Source of the DNA: SZUA-36 sp041570235
Lineage (GTDB): Bacteria; Pseudomonadota; Gammaproteobacteria; Xanthomonadales; SZUA-36
Assembly: GCA_041570235.1 (NCBI GenBank)
Contig: JBFFWN010000021.1
Coordinates: 1-23,263 of the forward strand
Direction: 5' to 3'
DNA: 23,263 nucleotides
Below the pieces are notes generated by a model. The model was not told the DNA's origin. It saw only the letters and a list, made by a program, of their open reading frames with translations, and ran no database searches. The translations under genes were made by a program, and so were the position numbers. This document shows, piece by piece, positions 8,419 through 15,611 of the stretch. Every line of letters starts with the position of its first letter. Within the stretch, counting starts at the first letter, position 1.

Positions 8419-10536
8419 ATGAAAAAATTTATCAGTAAATTTGGTTTCAGCACAGCGGCCATCTTGCCCTTCATGGTGTTAAGTGCTTACAGCCCGGTTG
8501 CGCACTCTGAGGATGCTGAGAAATCCGAACCGGAAATTTATGGTTGCAAGCAATGCGTCAAATATACCGGTTGGCTGGGCACGCTGGATTTTGGCCTGGG
8601 GTATGTCAACAAGGACTCACTGCGCTTTGGTGATTACCGGGGCCTGGAGAAAGAGGGTGTCTACGTTGCGCTTGATGGCGCAATGCATTACAGAAACCTT
8701 GCCGGCAAGTATGTTGATATCTATGCGCATAACCTGGGCTATGACTCCCGCCAGCTGGAAGTGCGAACCGGTAAGCGCAGTAAGTATGAGCTGCGTTTTG
8801 GGTGGCAGGAAATTCCCAAGTACCGTGGCTACGGCGCACAGACGCCGTTTATCGGCTCAGGCAAGGATTACCTGACCCTGCCGGCAGACTGGGTGCGGGC
8901 AAATACCACGAGCGGCATGACGGCACTGCAAAACAGCCTGGTCGCCGCGCCACTGAAAACACAACGAAAAATTCTCGATGCGGGCGCCACCATCAAGTTT
9001 GCCAAAGATCTGGCCTACCGGATCGATTACCAACGCCAGGAGAAAAGCGGCACGCGCCCGATGAGCGCCGGCATGTACTTCAGCAATGCCAGCATCATGC
9101 CCGCGCCGGTGAATTTCACCACAGACATCTTTGATATGGATCTGACCTGGTCAGGCAAGAAGGCGCAGGTTCAGGCAGGCTTTATGAGCTCGCAGTTTGA
9201 TAATGGTTATAACTCGCTGACCTGGCAAAACCCGTTCCGCTCGCAACCTGTGCACGATACGTTCAGGGCCGCGCTTGAGCCGGATAACAAGTATTACCAG
9301 TACAGCCTGTCCGGGGCCTATGCGTTTACACCCCGCATCAAGATTTCAGGTAAGGCTGCCAGCGGCCGGATAAAACAGAACGACCCGTTCCTGCCCTATA
9401 CCATCAATCCGCTCTACAGCGATACGCCCTTGCCGCGTGAGTCACTGGATGGCAGGCTTGATCTGAGCACCTACAACCTGTCGGGTAAGTTGTATATCCG
9501 GCTGAATAACAAGCTCAGTTTTACGGCCAGGGGCAAGTGGGATGAGCGTGACAACAAGACACCGGTCGATCTGTATACGCCGGTGGTCACCGACCTGTTG
9601 CCGGTTCAACCCCGTTACAACAGTCCTTACAGTTACAAACGTGAACTCTATTCTGCCGATGTGCGTTACCGGGCCCACAGGGTTATCCGTCTCGGCGGTG
9701 GCATGCGTCAGGAAAATATTGACCGGACCTTACAGGCGATAGACCGCTCAGAAGAGACCACCTGGTGGGGTCAAGTCAAGATCAGCCCGATGTACCAGGC
9801 AGAACTGCGGTTCAAACTGGAGTCCGCCGAACGGGAAGTTTCAGATTATCAGCAGCCGGATGACGGTCGTGCAATGGATAATCCCCTGATGCGCAAGTTC
9901 AACATGGCTGATCGTGACCGTGATCGCATGCTGGTTGAACTGGACCTTATGCCAACCGAGTCACTGGGTATCAACCTCAGTTACATCCAGGCACAGTCGG
10001 ATTATGAAAACTCACCGCTTGGTTTGCAGAGCAGTGATGATGACAGTTATTCGGTCAACCTGAACTACGCACTGGGCAGCAAGCTCAATATCTATGGCTT
10101 TTACACCTATGATGATATCGAAGCCGAAATGTTGAGCGTCAACGGGGCCGGTGCCGAGCCCTGGAACGCCAATACGCGTGACCGGGTCGATACCTATGGC
10201 CTGGGGATGTCCTCGGTTATCTCCGAGCGCTCAAGCCTTGGTATCGATTATGTTTCTTCGGTAGCGAAGGGGGATATTTCGGTTCAGACAATCAACCTTG
10301 AAGCCCCGTTTGACACACTTAAAACCAATTTGAAAAACCTCAAGATCCATTTCGATTTCAAAATCAATGATCACTGGGGTTACAAGCTGTATGCCGAACA
10401 GGAAGAATACAGCAGCACGGACTGGGCCATCGACGGAATTGGTGTGGATGGTATCAATTCGATACTGACCATGGGTGAAGTCAGCCCCAACTACAAGGTC
10501 TGGTACTACCGCTTCCAGATGAGCTACCGGTTCTGA
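8419..10536 (+). CDS. mtrB: Outer-membrane beta-barrel, MtrB/PioB family
   Basis: 705 residues from ATG 8419, chosen because a signal peptide starts there (MKKFISKFGF, then a hydrophobic run to about residue 28). An in-frame ATG at 8389 that overlaps the mtrA stop (TAATG) would add 10 residues. The mature N-terminus has C43 and C46 (CKQC), the CXXC pair that is a hallmark of MtrB proteins and not a heme site, since no histidine follows. The rest is alternating amphipathic beta-strand sequence, and the protein ends in an aromatic residue (MSYRF), the usual barrel-assembly signal. MtrB forms the barrel that sheathes MtrA across the outer membrane. No MtrC-like extracellular multiheme cytochrome follows: a strong terminator closes the unit. 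Confidence 0.92.
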   Translation: MKKFISKFGFSTAAILPFMVLSAYSPVAHSEDAEKSEPEIYGCKQCVKYTGWLGTLDFGLGYVNKDSLRFGDYRGLEKEGVYVALDGAMHYRNLAGKYVDIYAHNLGYDSRQLEVRTGKRSKYELRFGWQEIPKYRGYGAQTPFIGSGKDYLTLPADWVRANTTSGMTALQNSLVAAPLKTQRKILDAGATIKFAKDLAYRIDYQRQEKSGTRPMSAGMYFSNASIMPAPVNFTTDIFDMDLTWSGKKAQVQAGFMSSQFDNGYNSLTWQNPFRSQPVHDTFRAALEPDNKYYQYSLSGAYAFTPRIKISGKAASGRIKQNDPFLPYTINPLYSDTPLPRESLDGRLDLSTYNLSGKLYIRLNNKLSFTARGKWDERDNKTPVDLYTPVVTDLLPVQPRYNSPYSYKRELYSADVRYRAHRVIRLGGGMRQENIDRTLQAIDRSEETTWWGQVKISPMYQAELRFKLESAEREVSDYQQPDDGRAMDNPLMRKFNMADRDRDRMLVELDLMPTESLGINLSYIQAQSDYENSPLGLQSSDDDSYSVNLNYALGSKLNIYGFYTYDDIEAEMLSVNGAGAEPWNANTRDRVDTYGLGMSSVISERSSLGIDYVSSVAKGDISVQTINLEAPFDTLKTNLKNLKIHFDFKINDHWGYKLYAEQEEYSSTDWAIDGIGVDGINSILTMGEVSPNYKVWYYRFQMSYRF

Positions 10537-10543
10537 CGAATAA

Positions 10544-10589
10544 CGGAGTTTTCCCCGGCGCTAAGAGCACCGGGGAAAACTCCGGTTTT
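10544..10589 (+). terminator. Rho-independent terminator after mtrB
   Basis: A perfect 15-bp stem, C plus GGAGTTTTCCCCGG (10544-10558) pairing with CCGGGGAAAACTCC plus G (10570-10584), has an 11-base loop and is followed by GTTTTA. It lies 8 bases after the mtrB stop and separates the conduit genes from frdABCD. Confidence 0.85.
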
Positions 10590-10620
10590 ATGAAAAAAGA
10601 CAGGTAAATATCCTGATTGG

Positions 10621-10634
10621 TTGATTTGGGTCAA
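10621..10634 (+). promoter_or_regulatory. FNR/ANR-type box upstream of frdABCD-rquA
   Basis: TTGATTTGGGTCAA matches TTGAT-N4-ATCAA at 9 of 10 conserved positions. A second, nested inverted repeat brackets it: CTGATTG at 10613-10619 and CAATCAG at 10632-10638. A -10-like TAAAGT at 10657 would place the box at -41.5. The two perfect TATAAT hexamers further down would place it at about -54.5 and -72.5. Confidence 0.7.
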
Positions 10635-10659
10635 TCAGTTACTTCAGGCGGCAATTTAA

Positions 10660-10695
10660 AGTTACCCAATATAATAAAGTTACCCAATATAATAA
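10660..10695 (+). repeat. Perfect 18-bp tandem duplication carrying two TATAAT boxes
   Basis: AGTTACCCAATATAATAA occurs twice head to tail with no spacer (10660-10677 and 10678-10695). Each copy carries an exact -10 hexamer TATAAT (10670-10675 and 10688-10693). The repeat lies between the FNR box and the frdA ATG at 10715, so it duplicates a probable core promoter element. Confidence 0.9.
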
Positions 10696-10714
10696 CTTCA
10701 TAGAGCAAAAAGAT

Positions 10715-12475
10715 ATGGAACACATTCAGGCAGACGTCATTATCGTAGGGGCGGGCGGAGCTGGTCTCCGCGCCTCCATTGCAGTCGCAGAGGCCAACCC
10801 GGAGTTAAAAGTTGCATTAATTTCAAAGGTTTACCCTATGAGAAGCCACACTTGTGCGGCTGAGGGTGGGGCGGCCGGTGTTAAAACCCCGGATGACTCT
10901 CTTGAAATGCACTTCAACGACACCGTTGGTGGTGGTGACTGGCTCTGCGATCAGGACGTGGTTGAGTACTTCGTCGAGCAGGCGCCCCGCGAATTGATGC
11001 AACTCGAGCACTGGGGGTGTCCATGGTCCCGTGAAGATGATGGTTCTGTCGCGGTACGCCCTTTTGGCGGTATGAAGAAGAAACGCACCTGGTACGCTGC
11101 CGACAAGAGCGGCTTTCATATCCTGCATACCCTGTTTCAGACTTCCATGCAGTTCCCCTCGATCAAGCGCTTTGACGAGTATTTTGCGCTTGACCTTTTA
11201 CACCTTGATGGGAAGTGCCGGGGCGTGGTTGCCATGGAAATGCGCAGCGGAAGGTTTTTCCAGTTCAATGCTCCGGTTGTGATATTGGCAACCGGTGGTG
11301 GCGGGCAGGTTTTCCCGTTCACAACCAATGGCGCCATCAAGACCGGCGATGGCATGGCCATGGCCTATCGGGCCGGTGTGCCTTTGAAAGACATGGAGTT
11401 TGTTCAATACCACCCGACCGGATTGCCGGGAACAGGAATCCTGTTGACAGAGGGTTGTCGCGGAGAGGGTGGTATCCTGGTCAACAAAAATGGATACCGT
11501 TACCTGCAGGACTACGGCATGGGACCGGAAACCCCGGTCGGCGAGCCGGTTCTGAAAACCATGGAGCTCGGCCCACGTGATCGCCTGAGCCAGGCATTCT
11601 GGCATGAACAGAAAAAAGGCAATACGGTTGAGACCGCATGGGGTGATTGCGTGCTGCTGGATATGCGCCACCTGGGTAAAAAACGAATTCTTGAGCGTTT
11701 GCCGCTGGTTCATGAACTGGCCCTCGCATACGTGGGTGTGGATATGGTCACCGACCCGGTTCCGATTCGCCCGGTTATCCATTTCATGATGGGTGGGATT
11801 GATTCGAATGTTAACGGTGAGTCACCGATGCCAGGTCTGTTTGCCATCGGTGAAACCGCTTGCTCGGGCCTGCATGGCGCCAACCGCCTGGGCTCAAACT
11901 CCCTGACCGATTTGCTGGTATCCGGAAAGCGCTCTGCTGATACCGCGATCAAGTATGCCGAGAAAGCCGGTGGAGTCGCCGGAGATCCAGCCCTGGATGA
12001 ACAGGCCGAAAGTATTGTTGCCGGTATCCGGGCATTACTGACCCAGCGCGGTGGTGATGAAACCATCTCCGGTATCCGCCGGGAAATGCGTTCCACTTTG
12101 GAGGAGGGTGCCGGTATTTACCGTGACGAAGAGGGTGCCTCTGCAACCTGTGAGAAGATTGCAGAACTGCGTGATCGATATAAAGGTATTGAAGTAAACG
12201 ACAAGAGCAATGTATTCAATACTGACCTGCAGTCGGCGCTGGAATTGCGCAACCTGTTGGACGTGGCAGAAACCGTGGCCGAAGCATCGCTTCAGCGGCG
12301 CGAATCCAGGGGTGCGCATCAGCGCCTGGACTTCGCTGAGCGTGATGATGAAAAATTCCTCAAACACTCGCTGTGTTTTCAGCAGCCTGATGGCCGTCCA
12401 CGGGTGGATTGGTCAGAGGTCACCATCACGCGCTCCCAGCCTGGCACACGTGATTATTCAGGGAGTAAAAAATAA
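10715..12475 (+). CDS. frdA: Fumarate reductase flavoprotein subunit
   Basis: 586 residues. FAD motif VGAGGAGLRASIA is at the N-terminus. H45 in MRSHTCAAEGG is the covalent FAD attachment histidine. Active-site blocks HPTGLPGTGILLTEGCRGEGG and HGANRLGSNSLTDLL are intact. The stretch NKNGYRYLQDYGMGPETP is very like E. coli FrdA, which favours fumarate reductase over succinate dehydrogenase. It reduces fumarate to succinate at the cytoplasmic face of the inner membrane, with electrons arriving from FrdB. Its stop overlaps the frdB start by one base (TAATG). A short leader with a weak AGAGC ribosome site precedes the ATG. The upstream FNR box predicts anaerobic induction. Reverse operation as a succinate dehydrogenase cannot be excluded. 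Confidence 0.95.
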   Translation: MEHIQADVIIVGAGGAGLRASIAVAEANPELKVALISKVYPMRSHTCAAEGGAAGVKTPDDSLEMHFNDTVGGGDWLCDQDVVEYFVEQAPRELMQLEHWGCPWSREDDGSVAVRPFGGMKKKRTWYAADKSGFHILHTLFQTSMQFPSIKRFDEYFALDLLHLDGKCRGVVAMEMRSGRFFQFNAPVVILATGGGGQVFPFTTNGAIKTGDGMAMAYRAGVPLKDMEFVQYHPTGLPGTGILLTEGCRGEGGILVNKNGYRYLQDYGMGPETPVGEPVLKTMELGPRDRLSQAFWHEQKKGNTVETAWGDCVLLDMRHLGKKRILERLPLVHELALAYVGVDMVTDPVPIRPVIHFMMGGIDSNVNGESPMPGLFAIGETACSGLHGANRLGSNSLTDLLVSGKRSADTAIKYAEKAGGVAGDPALDEQAESIVAGIRALLTQRGGDETISGIRREMRSTLEEGAGIYRDEEGASATCEKIAELRDRYKGIEVNDKSNVFNTDLQSALELRNLLDVAETVAEASLQRRESRGAHQRLDFAERDDEKFLKHSLCFQQPDGRPRVDWSEVTITRSQPGTRDYSGSKK

Positions 12476-13221
12476 TGGCCATTCGACAGCTTGAACTCGA
12501 AGTCATGCGCTACGATCCTGAAAAGGATGAAACGCCCTGGTTTCAGTCTTACACGGTTCCCTGCAATGAAGACTGGGTTATCCTGGATGCCATCAATTAT
12601 GTGAAAGAAAACCTTGATACCACGCTGGCATATCGCTGGTCCTGTCACATGATGGTATGCGGCAGTTGCGGCATGATGATCAACGGCGAACCCAGCCTGA
12701 CCTGTAAAACCTTTATCCGGGATCTGCCGGATAAGGTACGCGTTGAGCCGATGGAGAACTTCCCGATCGAGCGTGACCTGGTGGTGGTACTGGATGACGT
12801 GATCGAGAAACTTCACCAGGTAAAACCTTATATCGTGCGCAAGGACGACCCACCGCCAGAGGACCAGGAGTATATCCAAACGCGTGGTGCGCTGGCCAAG
12901 TTCAAGCAGCTCACGATGTGTGTCAATTGCATGCTGTGTTATGCAGCCTGTCCCCAGTATGGCCTGGACAACAAGTTTATGGGTCCGGCAGCATTAACCA
13001 TGGCGCATCGCTACAACAGGGACTCGCGCGACCAGGGTAAATCAGACCGTCTGAATATACTGGGGGACCACGATGGCGTCTGGAATTGTTCCTTTGTCGG
13101 CGCCTGTTCAGAGGTTTGCCCCAAACATGTTGACCCGGCGGCGGCCATTCAGCAGATGAAAATTGACGGTGCAGTCGAGTTCTGGAAACAGAGAATGGGC
13201 ATCACGGGAGACAAATCATGA
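12475..13221 (+). CDS. frdB: Fumarate reductase iron-sulfur subunit
   Basis: 248 residues with all cluster ligands present. The [2Fe-2S] ligands are C57, C62, C65 and C77 (SCHMMVCGSCG and LTC). The [4Fe-4S] ligands are C149, C152, C155 and C159-P region (CVNCMLCYAACP). The [3Fe-4S] ligands are C205, C211 and C215 (CSFVGACSEVCPKHVDP). The subunit wires electrons from the membrane quinol site to the flavin in FrdA. The motif VCPKHVDPAAAIQQ is nearly identical to the enteric FrdB. The gene overlaps frdA by one base and frdC by four (ATGA), giving tight stoichiometric coupling. Confidence 0.95.
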   Translation: MAIRQLELEVMRYDPEKDETPWFQSYTVPCNEDWVILDAINYVKENLDTTLAYRWSCHMMVCGSCGMMINGEPSLTCKTFIRDLPDKVRVEPMENFPIERDLVVVLDDVIEKLHQVKPYIVRKDDPPPEDQEYIQTRGALAKFKQLTMCVNCMLCYAACPQYGLDNKFMGPAALTMAHRYNRDSRDQGKSDRLNILGDHDGVWNCSFVGACSEVCPKHVDPAAAIQQMKIDGAVEFWKQRMGITGDKS

Positions 13222-13616
13222 GCCGCAATCCATATGTCAGGCCGATGGCTAAAACCACCTGGTTTATGCGTAATGGTCGTTACAAGATCTATATCCTGAG
13301 GGAAATGAGCAGTTTCCTGGTAACGTTTTACAGTTTCCTGACCATCTATGCCCTCGGAGTACTTGCCGCGGCTTCACCAGAAGCCTGGTTTGCATTTCTT
13401 GCGTCTCAGCAGAGCCTGGCAATGATTATTTTCCACGCGCTGGCCCTGTTATATTTTCTTTTCTACCAGACTTTCCCGTGGTTCAAGCTGGCGCCGAAAG
13501 CCATGCCGGTTCAGTTGGGTGAAAAAGCACTGCCTGAAAGTTATATCATCATCGGTCATTATGTCGCGTGGCTGGTTGTTACATTGTTCATTCTTTGGTT
13601 GGCGGGAGCATTCTGA
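13218..13616 (+). CDS. frdC: Fumarate reductase membrane anchor subunit C
   Basis: 132 residues, three hydrophobic helices (about 30-52, 65-86, 108-130), the same size as E. coli FrdC. The N-terminal NPYVRPM and ILREM (R28, E29) match E. coli PYVRPM and MLRE, so the quinone-site glutamate is kept. The helix 2 end reads YQTFPWFKLAPKAM. Aligned without gaps to the E. coli HTKTWFELAPKA recalled from memory, the quinone-site histidine is glutamine (Q84) here. The protein anchors FrdAB and binds the quinol with FrdD; the type lacks heme b. Its stop overlaps the frdD start by one base (TGATG). Confidence 0.92.
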   Translation: MSRNPYVRPMAKTTWFMRNGRYKIYILREMSSFLVTFYSFLTIYALGVLAAASPEAWFAFLASQQSLAMIIFHALALLYFLFYQTFPWFKLAPKAMPVQLGEKALPESYIIIGHYVAWLVVTLFILWLAGAF

Positions 13617-13960
13617 TGGCAGTCGCAAAAAAGGCTATTGTTTGGGGTCTGTTCGCAGCAGGTGGCACATTGACCGCATTTGTTTTTCCCGCACTGATCG
13701 CAATATTTTTGCTGATCGCGACCGGAAACGTGCCGGAAGGGCTGCAATTTGATCAAATTTATCATTTTGCGGCCAGTTGGCTTGGCAAAGCATGCCTGTT
13801 CATCGTACTCTTCTTGTCTGTATGGCATGCAGCGCACAGATTACGGGTCGTGGCACACGATTTCGGGATAAGAAAAGACGCGCTGGTTGCCAACGTCGTC
13901 TACGCCGTTGCCGCTTTAGGCACCGTGCTGACGGCGTTTTATTTACTGACAATCGGCTGA
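13616..13960 (+). CDS. frdD: Fumarate reductase membrane anchor subunit D
   Basis: 114 residues from ATG 13616, which overlaps the frdC stop (TGATG); an in-frame upstream start at 13568 would run into frdC and is not needed. Three transmembrane helices are evident. VWGLFAAGG aligns with E. coli FWGLFGAGG, and the HRL-x4-HD segment (WHAAHRLRVVAHDF) aligns with HRMHHAMHDL, so the family is clear. The acidic residue four positions before the WGLF tryptophan in E. coli (Glu) appears to be lysine here. It forms the quinol-binding anchor with FrdC. The rquA gene follows after a 58-base gap that contains a stem-loop. Confidence 0.9.
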   Translation: MAVAKKAIVWGLFAAGGTLTAFVFPALIAIFLLIATGNVPEGLQFDQIYHFAASWLGKACLFIVLFLSVWHAAHRLRVVAHDFGIRKDALVANVVYAVAALGTVLTAFYLLTIG

Positions 13961-13981
13961 ACCCGGAAAAGGAATAAAAGG

Positions 13982-14006
13982 TTTCCGAAGGACATGACTT
14001 CGGAAA
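13982..14006 (+). other. Intercistronic stem-loop between frdD and rquA
   Basis: TTTCCGAAG (13982-13990) pairs perfectly with CTTCGGAAA (13998-14006) around a 7-base loop. There is no T-tract, so it is unlikely to terminate. Its right arm contains the only purine-rich CGGAAA ahead of the rquA ATG (14019) and could hide the ribosome site or mark an mRNA processing point. Confidence 0.6.
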
Positions 14007-14018
14007 TCCACTATATAT

Positions 14019-14786
14019 ATGAACGACGACTTAAGAGATGTAGACCAAGACTATCAATACCCTGAAAGCAACTCTGTTGAAGCAGTTGTCGAATCCGTAG
14101 CAATCATATCGCCACCCCCGATCCCGGATTACCTCCAGGACACCTACTGGTGGGCTTACCTGCATCCCAATTCGTTCTGGTTTTTCGAACGGGAGTGGGT
14201 GGTAAACCTGATCCTGTGGGGCAATATGAAGAAGCTCACCCATGCTGTGCTGGATGAAATGGATCTCCAGGCCAACAGCAGTGTGTTGCAGGTCGCATGT
14301 GTTTACGGTGATTTTTCAAACCGGCTTGCATTTCACCTGGCCAAAACCCAGTCCAGACTTAGCGTGGTCGACGTTGCACCTATCCAGATCAAGAACGTCA
14401 AAAAGAAGCTCGCCGCCCATGACAATATTGCTGTTTTTCACCAGGATTCAACATCCATGTCATTCCCGCATGACAGCTTTGATGAAACGGTGGTCTTTTT
14501 TCTGTTGCATGAGCAACCCGAGCACGCCCGCCGTAAAACCGTGGCGGAGGCCATTCGGGTCACGCGACCCGGAGGCAGAATAATTTTTGTTGATTATCAC
14601 GGTCCGAAACGGTCCAACCCCATGCGTTATGTCATGAAGCCAATTCTCGGCCTGTTGGAGCCATTTGCAATGGACCTGTGGCGCGACGAATTGCCAAGCT
14701 ATTTGCCCGCAGGGGTAAAACCGGACCAGGTATCATCCAGTTTCTATTTTGGTGGCCTGTATCAGAAAGTGGTCATCAAGCTCTGA
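14019..14786 (+). CDS. rquA: Rhodoquinone biosynthesis methyltransferase-like enzyme RquA
   Basis: 255 residues, class I SAM-dependent methyltransferase fold. The segments PDYLQDTYWWAYLHP (37-50), VLQVACVYGDFS (89-100, in place of the usual glycine-rich motif I) and FFLLHEQP (160-167) are the ones I associate with RquA and not with UbiE/UbiG. RquA converts ubiquinone to rhodoquinone by replacing a methoxy group with an amino group. Rhodoquinone has a potential low enough to feed fumarate reductase, and this gene lies directly behind frdABCD, which strongly supports the call. An acidic N-terminal extension of about 30 residues precedes the conserved part. The ribosome site is weak and partly inside an upstream stem-loop. 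Assignment is by motif memory and context; a generic methyltransferase is the alternative. Confidence 0.88.
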   Translation: MNDDLRDVDQDYQYPESNSVEAVVESVAIISPPPIPDYLQDTYWWAYLHPNSFWFFEREWVVNLILWGNMKKLTHAVLDEMDLQANSSVLQVACVYGDFSNRLAFHLAKTQSRLSVVDVAPIQIKNVKKKLAAHDNIAVFHQDSTSMSFPHDSFDETVVFFLLHEQPEHARRKTVAEAIRVTRPGGRIIFVDYHGPKRSNPMRYVMKPILGLLEPFAMDLWRDELPSYLPAGVKPDQVSSSFYFGGLYQKVVIKL

Positions 14787-14816
14787 CACTGACCGGGATA
14801 ATATCCGAATAGAAAA

Positions 14817-15611
14817 ATGCATCCGGCGGATAACCCACTTGTTTCTCACCCGCGCAAACAGGGGCCGATTAAAAGGTTTTTTATAAAGGTCAGAAAGATG
14901 ACAGAACCGCTGATTGAAAGCGGGCTGGCGCTTTTACCTATCGTGCTGGTCATCGGTTTCTTCCAGGTTTTTGTCCTGCACCAGCCCGTTCCGAACATGG
15001 GAAAAATGATCATTGGATTGCTCGAAGTACTTGTCGGGCTTGCATTGTTCGTGCGCGGATTGCAAATGGCCCTGTTCCCGATCGGCGAAGAGATGGCCTA
15101 TAACTTTGTACGCAAGGGTAACCTCTGGTGGTTGTTGATATTTGCTTTTACCCTGGGCTTTGGCACGACGGTGGCGGAGCCCGCCCTGATTGCCATCTCC
15201 CAGGAAGCCGCCCGGATCGCCTCCGCCGGTGAGGTGATTGGCAGTTCTGTCGAGGCTCAGCAAAGCTATGCCACCGGGCTTCGTCTGACCGTCGCACTGG
15301 CAGTGGGTATCGCGTTGGTGATCGGTGTTTTCAGGATACTCAAGGGCTGGCCGGTACAGTACCTGATTATTGGCGGTTATTTTGGCGTGGTGGTGATGAC
15401 ATTTTTTGCCCCGCCTGAAATTGTTGGTATTGCCTATGATTCGGGCGGCGTGACCACTTCCACGGTCACCGTCCCGCTGGTCGCCGCGCTCGGTATCGGC
15501 CTGGCGCACACCATTCACGGCCGTGACCCGCTGATCGATGGCTTCGGGTTGATCGCATTTGCCTCTTTGACACCGATGATGTTCGTCATGGCTTTCGGAA
15601 TGTTGTACTGA
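14817..15611 (+). CDS. DUF1538 multipass membrane protein, first copy
   Basis: 264 residues with about seven hydrophobic segments. A basic N-terminal stretch (HPRKQGPIKRFFIKVRK) precedes the first helix; a second in-frame ATG at 14898 has a better ribosome site (AAAGG, 8 bases away) and may be the true start. Two signature loops, GFGTTVAEPALIAIS and YDSGGVTTSTVTVPL, recur in the next gene, so the two are paralogs that probably form one transporter. From memory, a DUF1538 pair named UmpAB has been reported as a Na+/H+ antiporter in Halomonas; that function is inferred here, not shown. The gene begins 30 bases after rquA and may share its transcript. Confidence 0.85.
   Translation: MHPADNPLVSHPRKQGPIKRFFIKVRKMTEPLIESGLALLPIVLVIGFFQVFVLHQPVPNMGKMIIGLLEVLVGLALFVRGLQMALFPIGEEMAYNFVRKGNLWWLLIFAFTLGFGTTVAEPALIAISQEAARIASAGEVIGSSVEAQQSYATGLRLTVALAVGIALVIGVFRILKGWPVQYLIIGGYFGVVVMTFFAPPEIVGIAYDSGGVTTSTVTVPLVAALGIGLAHTIHGRDPLIDGFGLIAFASLTPMMFVMAFGMLY

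Noticed and set aside
8545..8556. CKQC in the MtrB-type protein as a heme site
   Set aside because: No histidine follows the second cysteine; it is the CXXC pair typical of MtrB barrels.
10660..10695. Tandem repeat as a CRISPR or iteron array
   Set aside because: There are only two abutting 18-bp units with no spacers, placed in a promoter; a local duplication explains it.
11198..11782. Minus-strand open frame of 194 codons opposite frdA
   Set aside because: The opposite strand encodes a highly conserved flavoprotein; the antisense translation resembles nothing known.
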